From NCBI RefSeq assembly GCF_001653235.2, contig NC_035794.1, positions 3,100,001 to 3,164,000 of the forward strand: a DNA stretch of 64,000 bases. Direction: 5' to 3'. Below, piece after piece: positions 45,401-57,692 of the stretch. The position numbers were made by a program, and so were the translations under genes. Below the pieces are notes generated by a model. That model saw nothing but the letters and a program-made list of their open reading frames with translations. It did no database searches and was not told the DNA's origin. The DNA comes from Pochonia chlamydosporia 170. Lineage: Eukaryota; Ascomycota; Sordariomycetes; Hypocreales; Clavicipitaceae. Position 1 is the first letter of the stretch. Every line of letters starts with the position of its first letter.

Positions 45401-46543
45401 CATGGGCAAACATTCGGTTTCCTCCACGATATTTGCATTCGACGACTTGTTCCAGCCGATGCGGACCACTTTCTCGAAAATGAAACTGAACTTGCTTCCT
45501 CTCGCCTTCCGCAATCCATTTTTTTTTTTTTTGGCCATTGATGTAGGATTTCTAAGAGGAAATCTGTCAAGGCAAAGAGCTTCTGAGACAATTTGGCTGA
45601 CGATGTCCTACTGAGGCCCTCTACCAATACTGGAGTAATACAATCCAGTCAAAGCGACAGCGTACAGCGTCCTCCGCACATACTGGGGGTTCGAACAACA
45701 AGGATACATAAGGAGTACATTGAGTCAAAGCTGATAGGTCGTTTGAGGCTGCCCAACCCTCGAAAGTCCCTGTCGATGCAATCCTCGCCTGCCAAGACAA
45801 GTCTCAAAAGCAATCAACAATGAACAACTCTGCCTGCTGGGGCGCTCTCACTTGGCGGGTTGTCTGGTCCCACGAGATGGCAGGATTGTCTTCAGCGCCT
45901 AAGCATTACCTTGGTCCTCGCCTGGCGCTTTCCACCGCCCTGAGCTTCCAGCCAGCCAAAGCCCACCCAGCTCAGTGATTTCGGTCCAATTCCGGGGATA
46001 CAAAAAGCCACTTTGCTTGCTGATCAAGCATCCCATTTTTTATATCAGGCATTGGGTCTGGCAGGGTCAACCTGAGCCGCATACAAATCTGACAACCACG
46101 CAGCAAATACCTTGAAGTGGCGCCCGTTCAGGTATTCCGAAGAAGATGAGATCGGTCATATCCGGTTAGCCACTAAATACCCGGACTGTAGCATCCGGGA
46201 CGGATGTCTTGGTGCAAACGCGGCAGCGTAAAACATGTTTTAGTGTGGATGCATGAAGTACAGCACTACAGGTTGCCACAGACTGATCACAGTTGGACGA
46301 ATGGATTCTGGTTACGGGCGTTTCAATTAAGCTCGGCGCAAGGCTGAGTGGTATTTACTCCATTACAGGATATTGATTAAAAACATCAACCAACCACCAA
46401 CCAATCCACCCACGAGATTGCTACTCACAAGTGTTTGCCTTATCAATTGAGTAGTTCGTTGCGAGAAGAGAACGAAGGAACGGGCTCGAAATGTACACGA
46501 AACTTGGCCAAAAGTCCGTTACACCCACGCATTTATTCAAAAC
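42433..46543. other. 4.1-kb gene-free region
   Basis: The longest frames (42653-43222 -, 44029-44448 +, 45065-45541 +) show no domain, overlap each other on opposite strands, and offer no consistent splicing. The region includes a CCAGA microsatellite (43524-43545), a CCTAGG-containing palindrome (GTACCTAGGTAC, 43839-43850) and a run of 14 T (45519-45532). It could be regulatory DNA, or it could contain a non-coding transcript. Confidence 0.5.
43524..43545. repeat. CCAGA microsatellite
   Basis: Four perfect CCAGA units followed by CC, in non-coding DNA. Confidence 0.85.
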
Positions 46544-48661
46544 TCAAGACTTCGTGGGGCGATCCTCATGCACGCTGACAGGCCGTCCGACTTCTGGCTC
46601 AGCATCCAGCTGCTTGACGGTCTCAGTCATGCCAAAAAGCTCATCCATCTTCTCCAAGCTAAGACCCTTGGTCTCAGGAACGAAGAAAAATACGAAGAGA
46701 CCCATGAGGACATCGAAGCTGCCAAACATGAAGAACATGCCCTGTGGAGCGTGTTAGTTGGATTTTGCGGCGACACTGCTGGGATGTGAGAATCAACACT
46801 TACATAACCTTTATAACCCATGGTGTTCTGCATAGTAAGGACAGCTGGCACGGAGTGTTAGAGTGCTGTGATTTCAACAAGTTCCAAGACAACTTACTTC
46901 GAGCCATGACGAAGTTGAACAGCCATTGTGTGCCGGCACCAATAGCGACGGTCATCGCACGCAGTCGTGCAGTCGGGATCTCACTGACCAAAATCCAGCA
47001 CGCGGGTCCCCAGCCAAACTGGAAGATGCTACTCACGGAATTAGCGTATGTGACAGGATGCAGTCTAGTCTCCATAAAACTTACGCTGCCCAGAGGTAAA
47101 TGCAGGTAATTGCGACATATCCGAACGCAGAAACCTACAGAGCGTTAGCACAGTCGAGATCCCTGAAGTCGGCCGCAGCATAGCTTACTGGTTCTCCTGT
47201 AACTGGGGGCTGCACGCGTCCATAGATACCAATGATGAACAGCACGACAAACAGCATTGGGCTGGTCCACAACAAGCTCTTGCGTCGGCCCAAGGAGTCT
47301 GCAATGAAAAGCAAGAACATGCTGCAAGCGACAGTCTTGACGATACCGTAGACACCGGTAGCAAATAGCGATGAATCAGTTCCGTTCATACCGAGGTTTG
47401 TGAAGATTTGAGGAGCATAGTAGTTCTAAAATGGCTTAGCATAACTTCGTCCATATTGTGGAGGGAAGCAGAGTGCAATAAGGGAGGGCGTGTTCCCAAC
47501 ATACGATCGCATTCACACCAGTGAGCTGCTGGCAAACCATAAGAACAATGGCGATGATGGCACGTCGTCTGTTGGCAGGGACCTGCCACATTTCCTTCAT
47601 CAAGCTCTTGAAAGTGGCCTCGCCCATCAGACGGCGTTCGTTCTCGAGTTGGTCCACCATTTCTTGAATCTCCCCAGAGACGTACTCCGAGTCGGATGGA
47701 AGTCTACAAGCAATTAGCAACCAGGTGGCTCAAATGAATCGCACAGACGTCACAGTACCCTCGCAATCTGACCAGGATCTGTGTGGTTCTCTCCCAGTCA
47801 TCCTTTCGAGCAGTCCATCGAGGGCTGTAAAAAGTATTAGCTGGTTGTTAAAACAGGCCGTTTCGGTTTGACAAACCTTTCTGGAGAAACGAGCATGCCG
47901 GCAATGAGAAAGCTGTGTCATTGTTAGCATGTTTTTGTCGTCAATTAGCAGCTGGAGGCGCTTACATAGCTGGGAGAGCTTGCAAAGCTAGGGGGATAAT
48001 AAAGACAGCCGGGGCTGACACGTGAAGCAAGCAGCCATAGTTGACCCAGAAGGCGATCATAATGCCAAGAACGATGAAGAGTTGATAAAAAGCTATTGGT
48101 AGACATTAGCCAGATTGACAACGGAGTAGCAAGGGTAGAGACGGCGGAACACGTACCAGTCAAACCGCCTCGGATTGCTCGAGGAACGCATTCAGACACA
48201 TAGAGGGGAGTCAAAGTTGAGGCAGCACCAACACCAAGACCAGCAACGAAGCGGCCGACATACATGAGTGCCAAAGTACCATTTGCGGCAGAGGCAGCCT
48301 GAAAGACAACTCCAATGGTAGTGATGATACCTGATCCAATGAGACTCCATCGACGGCCGAATCGGTCGGCGAACCAAGAGGTGACAAAACAAGCGGCAAA
48401 GCAACCAGCCTGCAGCGTCGAGACGATATTCTGGTCCAAGTTGGACTTGTCGGTTTTAGACTTGTGCAGATACCCAAACTTGTCTCTCGTCGCGTCCATG
48501 GCGAGGACACCGCCGATGGCGCCGGTGTCCCAACCGAACAACATACCACCAAAGCACGCAGAGCACACAAGAGCCATAACTTTGGCATTATAAATTTGGT
48601 CGGGATCGGTACGCATCGCATCGTTGCGCACGATCCCTCTTAGGACCTTGGCGAAACCCAT
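46544..48661 (-). CDS. MFS sugar/quinate-type transporter
   Basis: Ten exons were assembled: 48157-48661, 47966-48092, 47877-47912, 47759-47824, 47505-47703, 47425-47189, 47085-47134, 46898-47028, 46804-46844 and 46544-46741, about 529 residues in one frame. Sugar-porter signatures are all in place: [10 protein letters not shown] in helix 1, DRFGRR after helix 2, [19 protein letters not shown] before the central loop, [12 protein letters not shown] in helix 7, and the closing PETKGLSLE. Twelve membrane helices fit. The family imports hexoses, quinate or related compounds by proton symport; the substrate cannot be read from sequence. Very short exons of 36 and 41 nt are typical of this gene family in filamentous ascomycetes. 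Confidence 0.92.
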
Positions 48662-50358
48662 TTCGAATGAGACAGCTGCCGAAGCAACTCTGGTCTGTGC
48701 TGTGTGTTGTAAGGTAGCCGGGTGGTGGATTGAGTGCCGATGAACCTGGAGCCAACAGCCGAGATCAAGGCGCCTATGTCGTGCCTCGCGTCAAGAAGAG
48801 CTGTGCTAGACCCTGAAAACCGAGTGAGGCTAAGACAGCGTCTCTGCTTTACGATTTGGATGGTGAGGTTGAACAAAACAAGAGCATGAGCCAAAAATGG
48901 ATGGTCAGACCCTTGATATAAGAATGTCCAAAAGGTCCCAAGACCAAGGAACCAGCATGATTGGAGGAAGAGATTCTGGGGATTGCCATACCACTCGACG
49001 GAGGAATGGCTGACGGAGCTACCCTGGTCAAGTCATCTGAGGGGGGAGGGCCAAGACTTCCAAACTGCAAGACTATGCTGTGGACGATGTTCCGGGGGTG
49101 GATTCTATTCTTCATTGTGCGTGGGATCTGGGCAAGCCACCACCACCATCCAGTCCTAGCGTGTCCCAGCAGATCCAACGATCCAACGCTTGCACAGTCA
49201 CGAACTTGGCGGCCCAATCGTGCTGGATCTTGATAGCATGGATGTGCTGGGTGTCCTCGAGCATCTCGTGTGAGGAGACATGCAATCGAACTCATCAGGT
49301 TACACGCAACCTGGGGCACTGGGAGCATCAACGTTGGTGACACCACTTCAGCGACCACAAGCAAAGGCCGATCATTTCATGATTGGTTCTGTATCCTTGA
49401 ACTGTGCAAGCCGTCGGCCCTACTGCCCCGCCTAAAAGAGAGTTGCCAGCAACAACCTTCTAAACTGAGTTGAAAGGAGCCCGCTATGGCTGGTGTGTCA
49501 TGTCACCAGGCCCGGGGCAATTCAGTTGAGCGCAATACCAGTGATACAGTCTCAACTTGCTCCCGCTTGGCAGCCATGGCAAAGATGAGTTGAAATCGAT
49601 GGAAAACTGCCTCATACGTATTCATGGCAGCCACATCGCAACTTCTAGCAGTATTATTTCGATTCCGTCAATCAGCTTTACTCATGATCTGTTCACAAGA
49701 CAATGTATCAACCACCAACAAACAACAGAGAATTCCACGCAAATGTTGGCAGAGCTGTCAAGTACCTTCAGCTTTCAGTGGCGGAAGATAATCTATCCAC
49801 GAATAACAGGCCGTATACCCTTCGGCCGCCTCTGCCTGTTCTTCTGGACATTACCCGGCCTAGCTGTGGGTGGCTGCGTGCTAAAACAAAGCAACCACTG
49901 CCACGAGCGGGGATGAACTTGACGGTAAAGACTTCCTGAGGTCAGGCTGGCTAAATAGCCGTCGGAGAAGCAGCCACATTTGCCGGGGTCTAAATGATGG
50001 AGAATGGAGACCGTGGGGAGACGAGATGCTTGTGGGGGAGGCTTCAGCTAGCCTCCGCCTCTGAAAGACAACATGATGGATAACAACGGGTACAGTATGC
50101 ATAAACGCATGACGAGCAACTAATTGGCATTTTCCTGCCAACCATGGGGCCTGAATGACAAGACTATTGGGCCTTCCAACCCTCCGTTTCGTTACTGGAT
50201 TATTGGCTTACGACCGCTGATGCCAAGACTCTTGCGTGAACCATGACAGGTGCATATATTTTCTCACACCTCTTGTTCAAGTTACCCGCCATCATGTTAG
50301 GCAAATTCCCGCCATTGGGAGTCAAAATTAGGATTGATATTCAAGGCTGACTGTTTCT
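48662..50358. other. 1.7-kb intergenic region upstream of the transporter
   Basis: It contains the transporter promoter and the 3' end of the DUF2264 gene. Short frames on both strands are mutual shadows. The length is compatible with a regulated nutrient-transporter promoter, but no specific site was identified. Confidence 0.5.
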
Positions 50359-52730
50359 TCACAAACTGGACTCATTCATCTCGGCCGACAACCACCGAGG
50401 AATTTCTGGTGGCGTCTGCCAACCGTCCAAATACGTCCTCTGGGACATCCCAGATTGGCCCGGTCTGGCGAATATGGCCGATACATACCATGCAGTCTGA
50501 CCCTTTTCCATGGTGTGCTGCAGAGTCGGGATAGTTGTGCGACTGTCAATGAGGTTGGAATTGGGATCCGCATTTACAAGCATAGCACGTCTGCCAGTCG
50601 TTGTCTCCAAGGCTTTGATACCTACTGCTCCTCTGGTTGCATGGACGGCAAATGACCCGTCTTTGCCGGCAGCCCAACCTGCAGGGGTATTCGTGTCATA
50701 GTTACCAATGATTTTGGGCATTGTGCCCTCGCACCGGTCCTGGTCGTAAAGCTCCAGGTATCGGCTATTGACTGAGTTGACGTTGCAAATGGCAAACGAT
50801 CCGTCTGCGGTCAGCAGTTGCCGTCCCGTCTGTATGCGGTGGATCCTGAGATGCCAGTTTGGAGCGTTTTCCGTGGATGGTACAAGGATGGAGGTGATTT
50901 CGACGTCGCTGAATGGTTTCCAGCGCGACACGAGGACTGGCTTGTCGTCGCGGTATTCGATGCCCGCATACTCCGAGATTCGCCTCGTCTTCCAGTACTC
51001 CCCTCCATCATCGGAGAGGCCAAGCTGGGATGCCAAGGCGTATTGTTCGAGTGAGAAGAGTCCAGGCGGCACCGAAAATCCAAAGGCACTACTGTAGGCA
51101 AATGCCCCATACTTGGCGTGTGTCGCCTTCATCGGATAGCCACATGCCTGACCTGACGATAATAGCATACAATGTCCACCAAGATGGCTTTTTTAGGGGA
51201 AGAGAGAGGTTAGAGAAGTGGTGAAACTATGATTGGCGGTAAATTGCGGCTCACCTCACGATATGTCCGGGGTGTGGGAGCTCTTTGACGCTAGGCACTG
51301 CGTGGCTGAAGGGTTCTTCCTTGGATGTCCAAAACGGATGGCTTTCGGGCACTGCCAGACAAATGAAGGCCAGGCATGCCCAGTACTGCCCATGTTGGTA
51401 AGAACAAATTTCTGAAACCATTGCGCCTTGTACCAGGAAATTAACTCACCGGACTTGCTGGGCTGTTGTAGTTTTCGGTCAACTATTCCCGAGAGGATTA
51501 GACAAACATTTTACAGACGAAAATGACAGCCTTATCCAGATTGGATTCTCACTTACATACATGTTGGGATAAGAGTATCCCAGGGACAAGGTGCCACTAG
51601 ACGTCCACATTTCGGTTTGCGTCTGCCACCAGCGAAGATTGCGGAGAACAATGCCCTTTACCATTCCCCAAGTCAAGGGCGTGGGCAATTCGACATTGGC
51701 ATACGCCAACGAACCCCAAAAAGAAACCATGGCAAATCGATAGCCGACACTTCGTCCAAAGGGAATGGCTCTGCCTTGATCATCATAGTAATGCACCAAG
51801 TCAAGAGCTGCGAGTTGAGCTCGCTTTCTAAACTCGGCAGCACGGTCCGGATCCTCATCGCCAGCAAGCTCTGCGTATAACAGCTGCAGGAATTGGATTG
51901 CGAAGCTTGACGAGTAGTAATCCATTTCTGGTGATGTCAGCTCTGCTTGTTTTCGATTCCCCTCAACTTATTCGATCTCAGTTGGCAGTTGGACCTACGG
52001 TGAATCCCTTCAGGCCCATCATTCGACCACCCGTCGCCGCGATAAAATGTGTCAAGGTGTTTGATATCTCGGTCGAGTCTCTCCTGGGAGCACTTGGCAC
52101 CACACTTTTTGAGCCCGAGATTTGCGAAGACACGGAACCAAAGCCAATTCGTATTGGGCATGCTACTTTAGTCAGCGAGGATGGTCCATTTGGCAGTTGT
52201 GGACGTACTTCTTTTCGTTGATTGAGTTTCCCAGCCATTTCTCAATATTGTGTTGCTCACGCTCAGAGAAGCGATCCCAGATCCCAGGTATAACGGCCAG
52301 CGCGAACCCTTTTTATAAAATCTTGTCAGCGAGATGTTTTCGCGCCGTAAGGCCACTCATACTTACCTAGAGGGCACATCTCAACCATTCGTTGGTCATT
52401 GTCTCTAGGATATCCCCAGAATTCAGGGCTGTCAGGATCGGTGCCAGCCTTGATACCTTGAATCCACCAGTCTGTGCCTCTGTACTCCCCGTGTCCAGCG
52501 AGCAAAGCTGCCAAACCCCAGAGTGGCCGGCATATTCCTTCGACCTCAGAGGCTGTTTGGTCGAAACGAACGGCTGTTCCGCCGGGACACTTGACTCTGG
52601 CCTTTGAAGGTGAGAAGAATGGCTCGAGCGGATCGAGAACCGTTCGCAGAAGGTCTTGCACGGAAGCTCGATCGTGAATATGGACCTTGCTAAAGGGGTG
52701 GGACTCGTTGTATCCTAGATTGAGCACCAT
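50359..52730 (-). CDS. DUF2264-domain protein
   Basis: Seven exons, 52367-52730, 52209-52308, 51999-52162, 51557-51927, 51450-51482, 51255-51385 and 50359-51187, give about 663 residues. Recognisable DUF2264 blocks are [78 protein letters not shown] and [18 protein letters not shown]. The layout is an alpha/alpha-barrel-like N-terminal half followed by a beta-rich C-terminal half, reminiscent of polysaccharide lyases and heparinase-type enzymes; this resemblance is inference. No signal peptide is visible, suggesting a cytosolic enzyme on oligosaccharides. It lies on the same strand as the sugar-type transporter 1.7 kb away. The substrate is unknown. Confidence 0.85.
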
Positions 52731-53391
52731 GATGTCTTTACGTGAAGTGAATTACAGTCTATTGGCAGAACGACTGACGACAGTACAGATTACAGTTGGA
52801 TTAAATGGAATCGAAGAATATTTTATCACAAACGTCCAGTCCTTTCTCATCGGAAGCTTACCTCCCAGCTGGTGGGGGATCAGCGCCGCCGGCAAGGGTA
52901 TTGGAGCTGTTCAGGTTGGCTGTTGGCTGTTGAGGCTAAAACAGTTATTAGCCTTCGGGTTGAAAGCCGCAGCTTGGTTCGTAGTGGGGCAACTTCGCAA
53001 CATCTTGGACCGAGAAGACGGCGCTGGGGTCGGTTGATGAGAGCATCTGTGTCATTGATTGAATGTTCTTGTTCATGTAATCCCTATTTGCTCAGAGAAT
53101 GACATGGTAGCTGTGGCTCAACTTACATGCTCATGGCTTATTAAAGACTGGAGTGCTGTGACATGCTGACCACTGTGGCTACCGCTAACTGTCTCTCTGT
53201 GACGTCAACATTGAAGTTTGTTGTTTTGTCCTACCCTGCATCGACCTGAAGTTGGACATTTCGCACTTGACCACATCTGCAACAATGAGTTTACCTCCAC
53301 CCAAAGACTCCCCACCATCACTATGAACCATCATGCCGTAGTTTCCACAGAGCCATGTAAACCACCTTAACCTTCTCGCACCCGCCACGCA
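52731..53391. promoter_or_regulatory. Divergent promoter region DUF2264 gene / ASXH gene
   Basis: About 660 bp between start codons on opposite strands. Frames inside it (52687-53037 +) overlap the DUF2264 5' end and have no domain. No specific site is assigned. Confidence 0.45.
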
Positions 53392-54083
53392 ATGGGTCCC
53401 AGAAAGAAGGCCGTTCCAAAACGAAAATCCAAATGGACACCCGAGAGAATCGTCACCGACCGCAAATCGCCTCTCGCAAGTGCCGATCTACGGGTTTGTG
53501 CCTTCCTCCTCGTATCAAACTTTCTCGCAGCTAACATTGAACACTTGGTCTCCAGAGCATCCTCTCCAACCCACTGTCCTGGACATCATTAACCATTGAG
53601 GAGAGAAAAGAAATTCTCTCCCTATTTCCGGACAAGGCACATACGCTAGACGCAGACACCGATGATGCTCGCCCGAATTTTGAAACCCTCCTCAATGACG
53701 ACTCCTTCCGCTATGACTGTGCTGCGTATGTGGATAATTTGGGGAGCGGGAGACATGATCCGGTTTGGTTGGAGGATGCGTGGAGGGCGCATGAGATGAG
53801 GAAGGCAGGCGAGTTTGAGACATGGCTGGAGGAGAAGTTTGTGGAGGATTGGGGCGTTGAGATTCCGGAGGATATGAGGGCGAAGAAGCGACGGGATGAT
53901 GGGGAGACGGGGCAGAATGAGGATGGGGATGCGAAGAGGGAAGTGGTGGATGATAAGAGGGATGAGGAACAGGAAGAGGGAGGAAAGGGTGGTGAAGTTG
54001 ATGCTCGGAAGGAAGAGGGAATGGCTAAGACATCGACACCAAAGTCTGATGTGACTATGGATGAAATTATTGTACGAGCCTAA
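53392..54083 (+). CDS. ASX-homology (ASXH/DEUBAD-like) domain protein
   Basis: Exons 53392-53493 and 53556-54083 give 209 residues. After a basic N-terminus (PRKKAVPKRKSKW) comes a block from about residue 24 to 140: KSPLASADLR, then NPLSWTSLTIEERKEILSLFP, FETLLNDDSFRYDCAAYVDNL and WLEDAWRAHEMRKAGEFETWL. This is the ASX homology signature, an alpha-helical domain that in animals (ASXL) activates the BAP1/Calypso deubiquitinase on histone H2A. Fungal proteins with it are mostly uncharacterised. The last 70 residues are acidic and low-complexity. A nuclear role is likely from the basic stretch and the family. Confidence 0.85.
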
Positions 54084-54315
54084 TTACTTAATGACTAGAT
54101 TAGCTTAGCTTCATGATGCTGGAGCTTGAAGCTGTCTGAACCTAACCTTGGGAGTGGGAGAACTGACATCTGGAGTGACAGATTGTGGGGCAGTGACGAA
54201 GGTGGGGCAAATTTTTTGACTGACATTTTGAGGTCCAACTTTTGCATCTCATCGCATCCGACTGACTTCAAAAGTTTACGCGGCAGACAACATCTGTGTC
54301 GCAGACTGTTGAAAT

Positions 54316-55453
54316 ATGGCGTCCACAAATAAAATTCACAACCGATCGCACAGTTTGTTGCTGCTGCAGAAGCTGTTGAATCTCCGCGACGCGGCGAGTC
54401 CTCTCACCCTCATCCTGGATAACCTTGAGCAGCCAGCACAGCCAGTGGTCGACGAATTTGTTACCCGGGCCAAGGTTTGTCTCTTCCATGTATTCCACAT
54501 TTGACCATATGCTTACAAAAGTGTAGATTTCCAAAACCAAAGTGATTTTGCTATCATTTGCAACGGTCAAAAAGCCCTCGAATGTGGATGTGTTTGTCAA
54601 GGCGTCAGGCAGAGATTTAAGAGTGGTAGCGAAGGAATTGGTTGCGCAGTACCCTGTGTTTAATCCGACGCAAGGACGGGAGAAGCCATTACAACGTAAG
54701 TCATTCGCATCACTTGCATGGTACACATCTATCTGCTGAGATGTGATATTGACGCGCATGGAACTAGGGGCGGTTGTTCTCATCGATTCACTCAACAATC
54801 TGGCGTCCACGGCAGCCAGCTCTCTCGCCAGCTTCCTATCCAGCATCCTCACGCCAGCAGTATCAATAGTATCCACATACCACATCGATGTGCCGGTGCT
54901 ACTCCCCCCGTCATTCAACGAGTACGAACCACACCCCTTCACAATCCTAAACCACCTCGCTACAGCGATCCTACGCCTCAGCAGCCTCCCCCAAGAAATC
55001 GAGAGACAAAAAGCGCGTAACCGTGCGGTCCAAGAACCAGAATGGGGACTCAAAGAAGAGCGCGAAGGCGTCATCATAGGGCTCACGTCACGGGGCAAAG
55101 ATGAAGATAGAGGCGTCGTCATCGGCATGGAACTCAGGCGCAAGAGTGGGAGGACGGTCACGGAAAAGTTCATCCTGCAACGGCACGTGGCGGCGTCGAA
55201 ATCAGGCACCAGCCGACTCACGCTCTTGACGGATCATGCCATGTTTAAGATGCCGGAGGCGGATGCGGCAGAGGAGGAAGAGCCGGAGAGTACGTTTAAT
55301 TTGGGGTTGACGGAGAAGCAGAGGAAGGATAGGGAGGGGATTGTGTTGCCGTATTTTGATGCGCAGACGGATATTGGTGCGGGAGAAGGGGGTAGGATAT
55401 TGTACGAAATGGGGAGGGAGGACGACTTTGACGACGAAGAAGATGAGATTTAA
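54316..55453 (+). CDS. ELP5: Elongator complex subunit Elp5
   Basis: Exons 54316-54474, 54527-54695 and 54768-55453 give about 337 residues. The RecA-like fold shared by Elp4/5/6 is visible: LLLQKLLNLRDAASPLTLILD at the start, a central KVILLSFATVKKP strand, and AVVLIDSLNNLA as the Walker-B-like strand. The C-terminal half is Elp5-like, with an acidic tail DDFDDEEDEI. Elp5 forms the Elp456 ring that binds tRNA and assists wobble-uridine modification by Elongator. A 317-codon minus-strand frame covering the same DNA (54268-55221) is a shadow. Confidence 0.85.
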
Positions 55454-55685
55454 TGTGACGATATCCCGGTTTATCAAGTTCGTGTCGCATTGTTGGTGCT
55501 TGATGTCAAAAGAAGCAACATACGTGGCGCTCATTGTTCCTGTCCAAGTGGAGTGGCGGTCACATCCGCTGATTGGCCCACATGGACCACGTCTCAATTC
55601 CAAACATTGAACACCATCACCACTTCATCACCCATCATCTCGACTTTTCAACATCTCCCAAAAACAGCTATCACCAACCACCACA

Positions 55686-56385
55686 ATGATTCTCTCAACC
55701 CAAATATCACGGCTAGACGGTACCTCATCCCCATCGCCATCCTCTTAAACCCCAGCAGCTAACTCCAACAGGCCTCATGCTCTGCGCCTCCGTCGACGAC
55801 TCCCCCGAACCCCCCTCCCTCACCTCCCTCAAATCCCAAGTCCGCCAGATCCTCCGCACCATAACCCGCAACTCCACGCCCCAAGCGTCCATCGAGTCGC
55901 CCCCCCAAACGATCCACTACCTCATCGACAACGACGTCATCTTCCTGTGCATCTGCGACGCCAGCTACCCCCGCAAACTGGCCTTCACATACCTCGCCGA
56001 CCTGTCGCGCGAGTTCCTGACCACCCACCCCCCGCAGCAGGTGCACTCGCCGTCCCTCCGGCCCTATGCGTACATGGACTTTGACAGCTTCATAAGTAAG
56101 ACGAAGGCGACGTATGCGGATGCCCGGGCCGCGCAGAATCTGGACAAGGTGAACGACGAGCTGAGGGATGTGACGAAGGTGATGACGAAGAATATTGAGG
56201 ATTTGCTGTACAGGGGGGATAGCTTGGATAAGATGGGCGAGATTAGTACGCGGTTGAAGGATGACAGTATGAAGTATAGGAGGGCGGCGGTGAGGATTAA
56301 TTGGGATTTGTTGCTGAAGCAGTATGGCCCGTTTGCGGGGCTGGGGTTCTTTGTTTTGTTGTTTGTGTATATGCGCTTCTTTTGA
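55686..56385 (+). CDS. SEC22: R-SNARE Sec22
   Basis: Exons 55686-55719 and 55772-56385 give 215 residues, the family's usual length. The protein has a longin domain (residues 1-125), then a SNARE motif NLDKVNDELRDVTKVMTKNI with the zero-layer Arg in LLYRGDSLD, and a C-terminal membrane anchor (GFFVLLFVYMRFF). Sec22 acts in both directions between the endoplasmic reticulum and the Golgi. The tiny 34-nt first exon starting MILSTQISRLDG is typical of filamentous fungal SEC22 genes. ELP5 and SEC22 are head-to-tail with 232 bp between them. Confidence 0.95.
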
Positions 56386-56641
56386 GGGAGATGCCGATGG
56401 GGTGGAGATGGGAGCGGGATTACAGAATTTGGCGGGGGATTCACCACGGGGAGGACCACCGGTAGAGATACACTGCAATGCGAGACGCATTTGTATACTA
56501 TTAATGCTATTCAATCATCAGGTCGTAATGGTATCCATGTCCGTGTCCATGCCGAAATGCTCCAAAAACTCCGAACCGAACCGGTCCTGACTTCCATCTT
56601 GTGAAATCTGTACAAGTGCTTTTTGAACACTCTGTCCTCGG

Positions 56642-57692
56642 CTACATGACCAGGCAGTTACTGGACTGGTGTCCATTGGGATCAGCCTCTGCGTGCTGCC
56701 ACGCCATGTGCTCTTGCAAAGATGCCACATCCTCAAACTCATCATTTGGTTTGTATAGGTCCTCCTCATCGTCTTCGTCCTGCGGTTGCCTGGCTTCATC
56801 CTCGCAAAATGGACATAACAATTTTGCCTGCCAATCACCATGCAATGGCGCAATGTGATTTGCGATGGCGAGAGGTGGGAATATCACCTGTTTCTCTTGC
56901 GGTCCCGACGCAGTTGCGCCTGTAGCTTGCCAATGCTGACTGTACCCTTGCGGTTTCGCTGAATACGGAGCGCTTCGTTCGGTGGGCGGGTTTTCGAGAT
57001 CCTCCCATATCAAATGGCCGTCGCAAAAGTCGCAAATGAAGGCAACGTCTTCTTCTCCGAATCGATCAAACGAGCCAATCTTGGCGCACGCCCCAAATTC
57101 CTCCAACTGTCGCTTTTGGTAGTCGTGCTGTGATAATTGTTGCATCGCATTCGCTGTAACCCTTGCTTGTACGCGTCGTACTAGAAAGGCACCGAGGCAC
57201 CTTTGGGTGGACTCTTGTGACGAGGTAAATACACGCCTGGCTGCTCGACATTGTGCCTGGTGCAGCTCTCGTTGAAGGGAGTGTGTTTCTCGTATCCATA
57301 CGGGATTAATTGGCCCTCCTGATCGACTCCAGTCTCTAAGAAGTTGGACATGACTGCGGAACTTGTCGCGCAGGAGCCTCAGCTCTTGAATGGTTTCGTC
57401 TGGGTATCAGGGTTAGAATCACATGGCGCTAGATCGTCTGAATTGACAAAGTTGACAGCATCGAATACATACACTTTCGGTCGTGTTCGTATTGAGCTTG
57501 TCCATTGACAAGAGGGCAGAGCTCTTGAAAGTCCTTCTTGGCTTCGTTGAGGACCTCCTCCAACGCCTTGACTTGCTCGTACTCATCCTGCCGCCAATGC
57601 CGCTTGTCAGAGAGGCTAAAAATGCGTAGGCCTTCGACGACGAGGTTCGCGATATCTGCCAACAGCGCTCCCACAGAATCGAAGCCGCTCAT
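56642..57692 (-). CDS. Uncharacterised coiled-coil protein with Cys2/Cys2-type Zn-binding motifs
   Basis: Exons 57473-57692 and 56642-57399 (GTATGT..CAG intron) give about 325 residues. The first 150 residues are helical (EYEQVKALEEVLNEAKKDF, later HSLQRELHQAQCRAARRV), probably a coiled coil. The second half has FICDFCDGHLIW and, 75 residues later, LLCPFCED followed by LQEHMAWQH, so a C-x2-C pair, a second C-x2-C pair and an H-x4-H could bind one or two zinc ions. The C-terminus is NCLVM, which superficially resembles a CaaX prenylation box but with an unfavourable spacing (C-L-V-M). I do not recognise the family. It is convergent with SEC22, with about 260 bp between the stops. Confidence 0.7.

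Noticed and set aside
54268..55221. 317-codon minus-strand frame
   Set aside because: Antisense to ELP5 over most of its length; no domain, while the plus strand has a full spliced Elp5.
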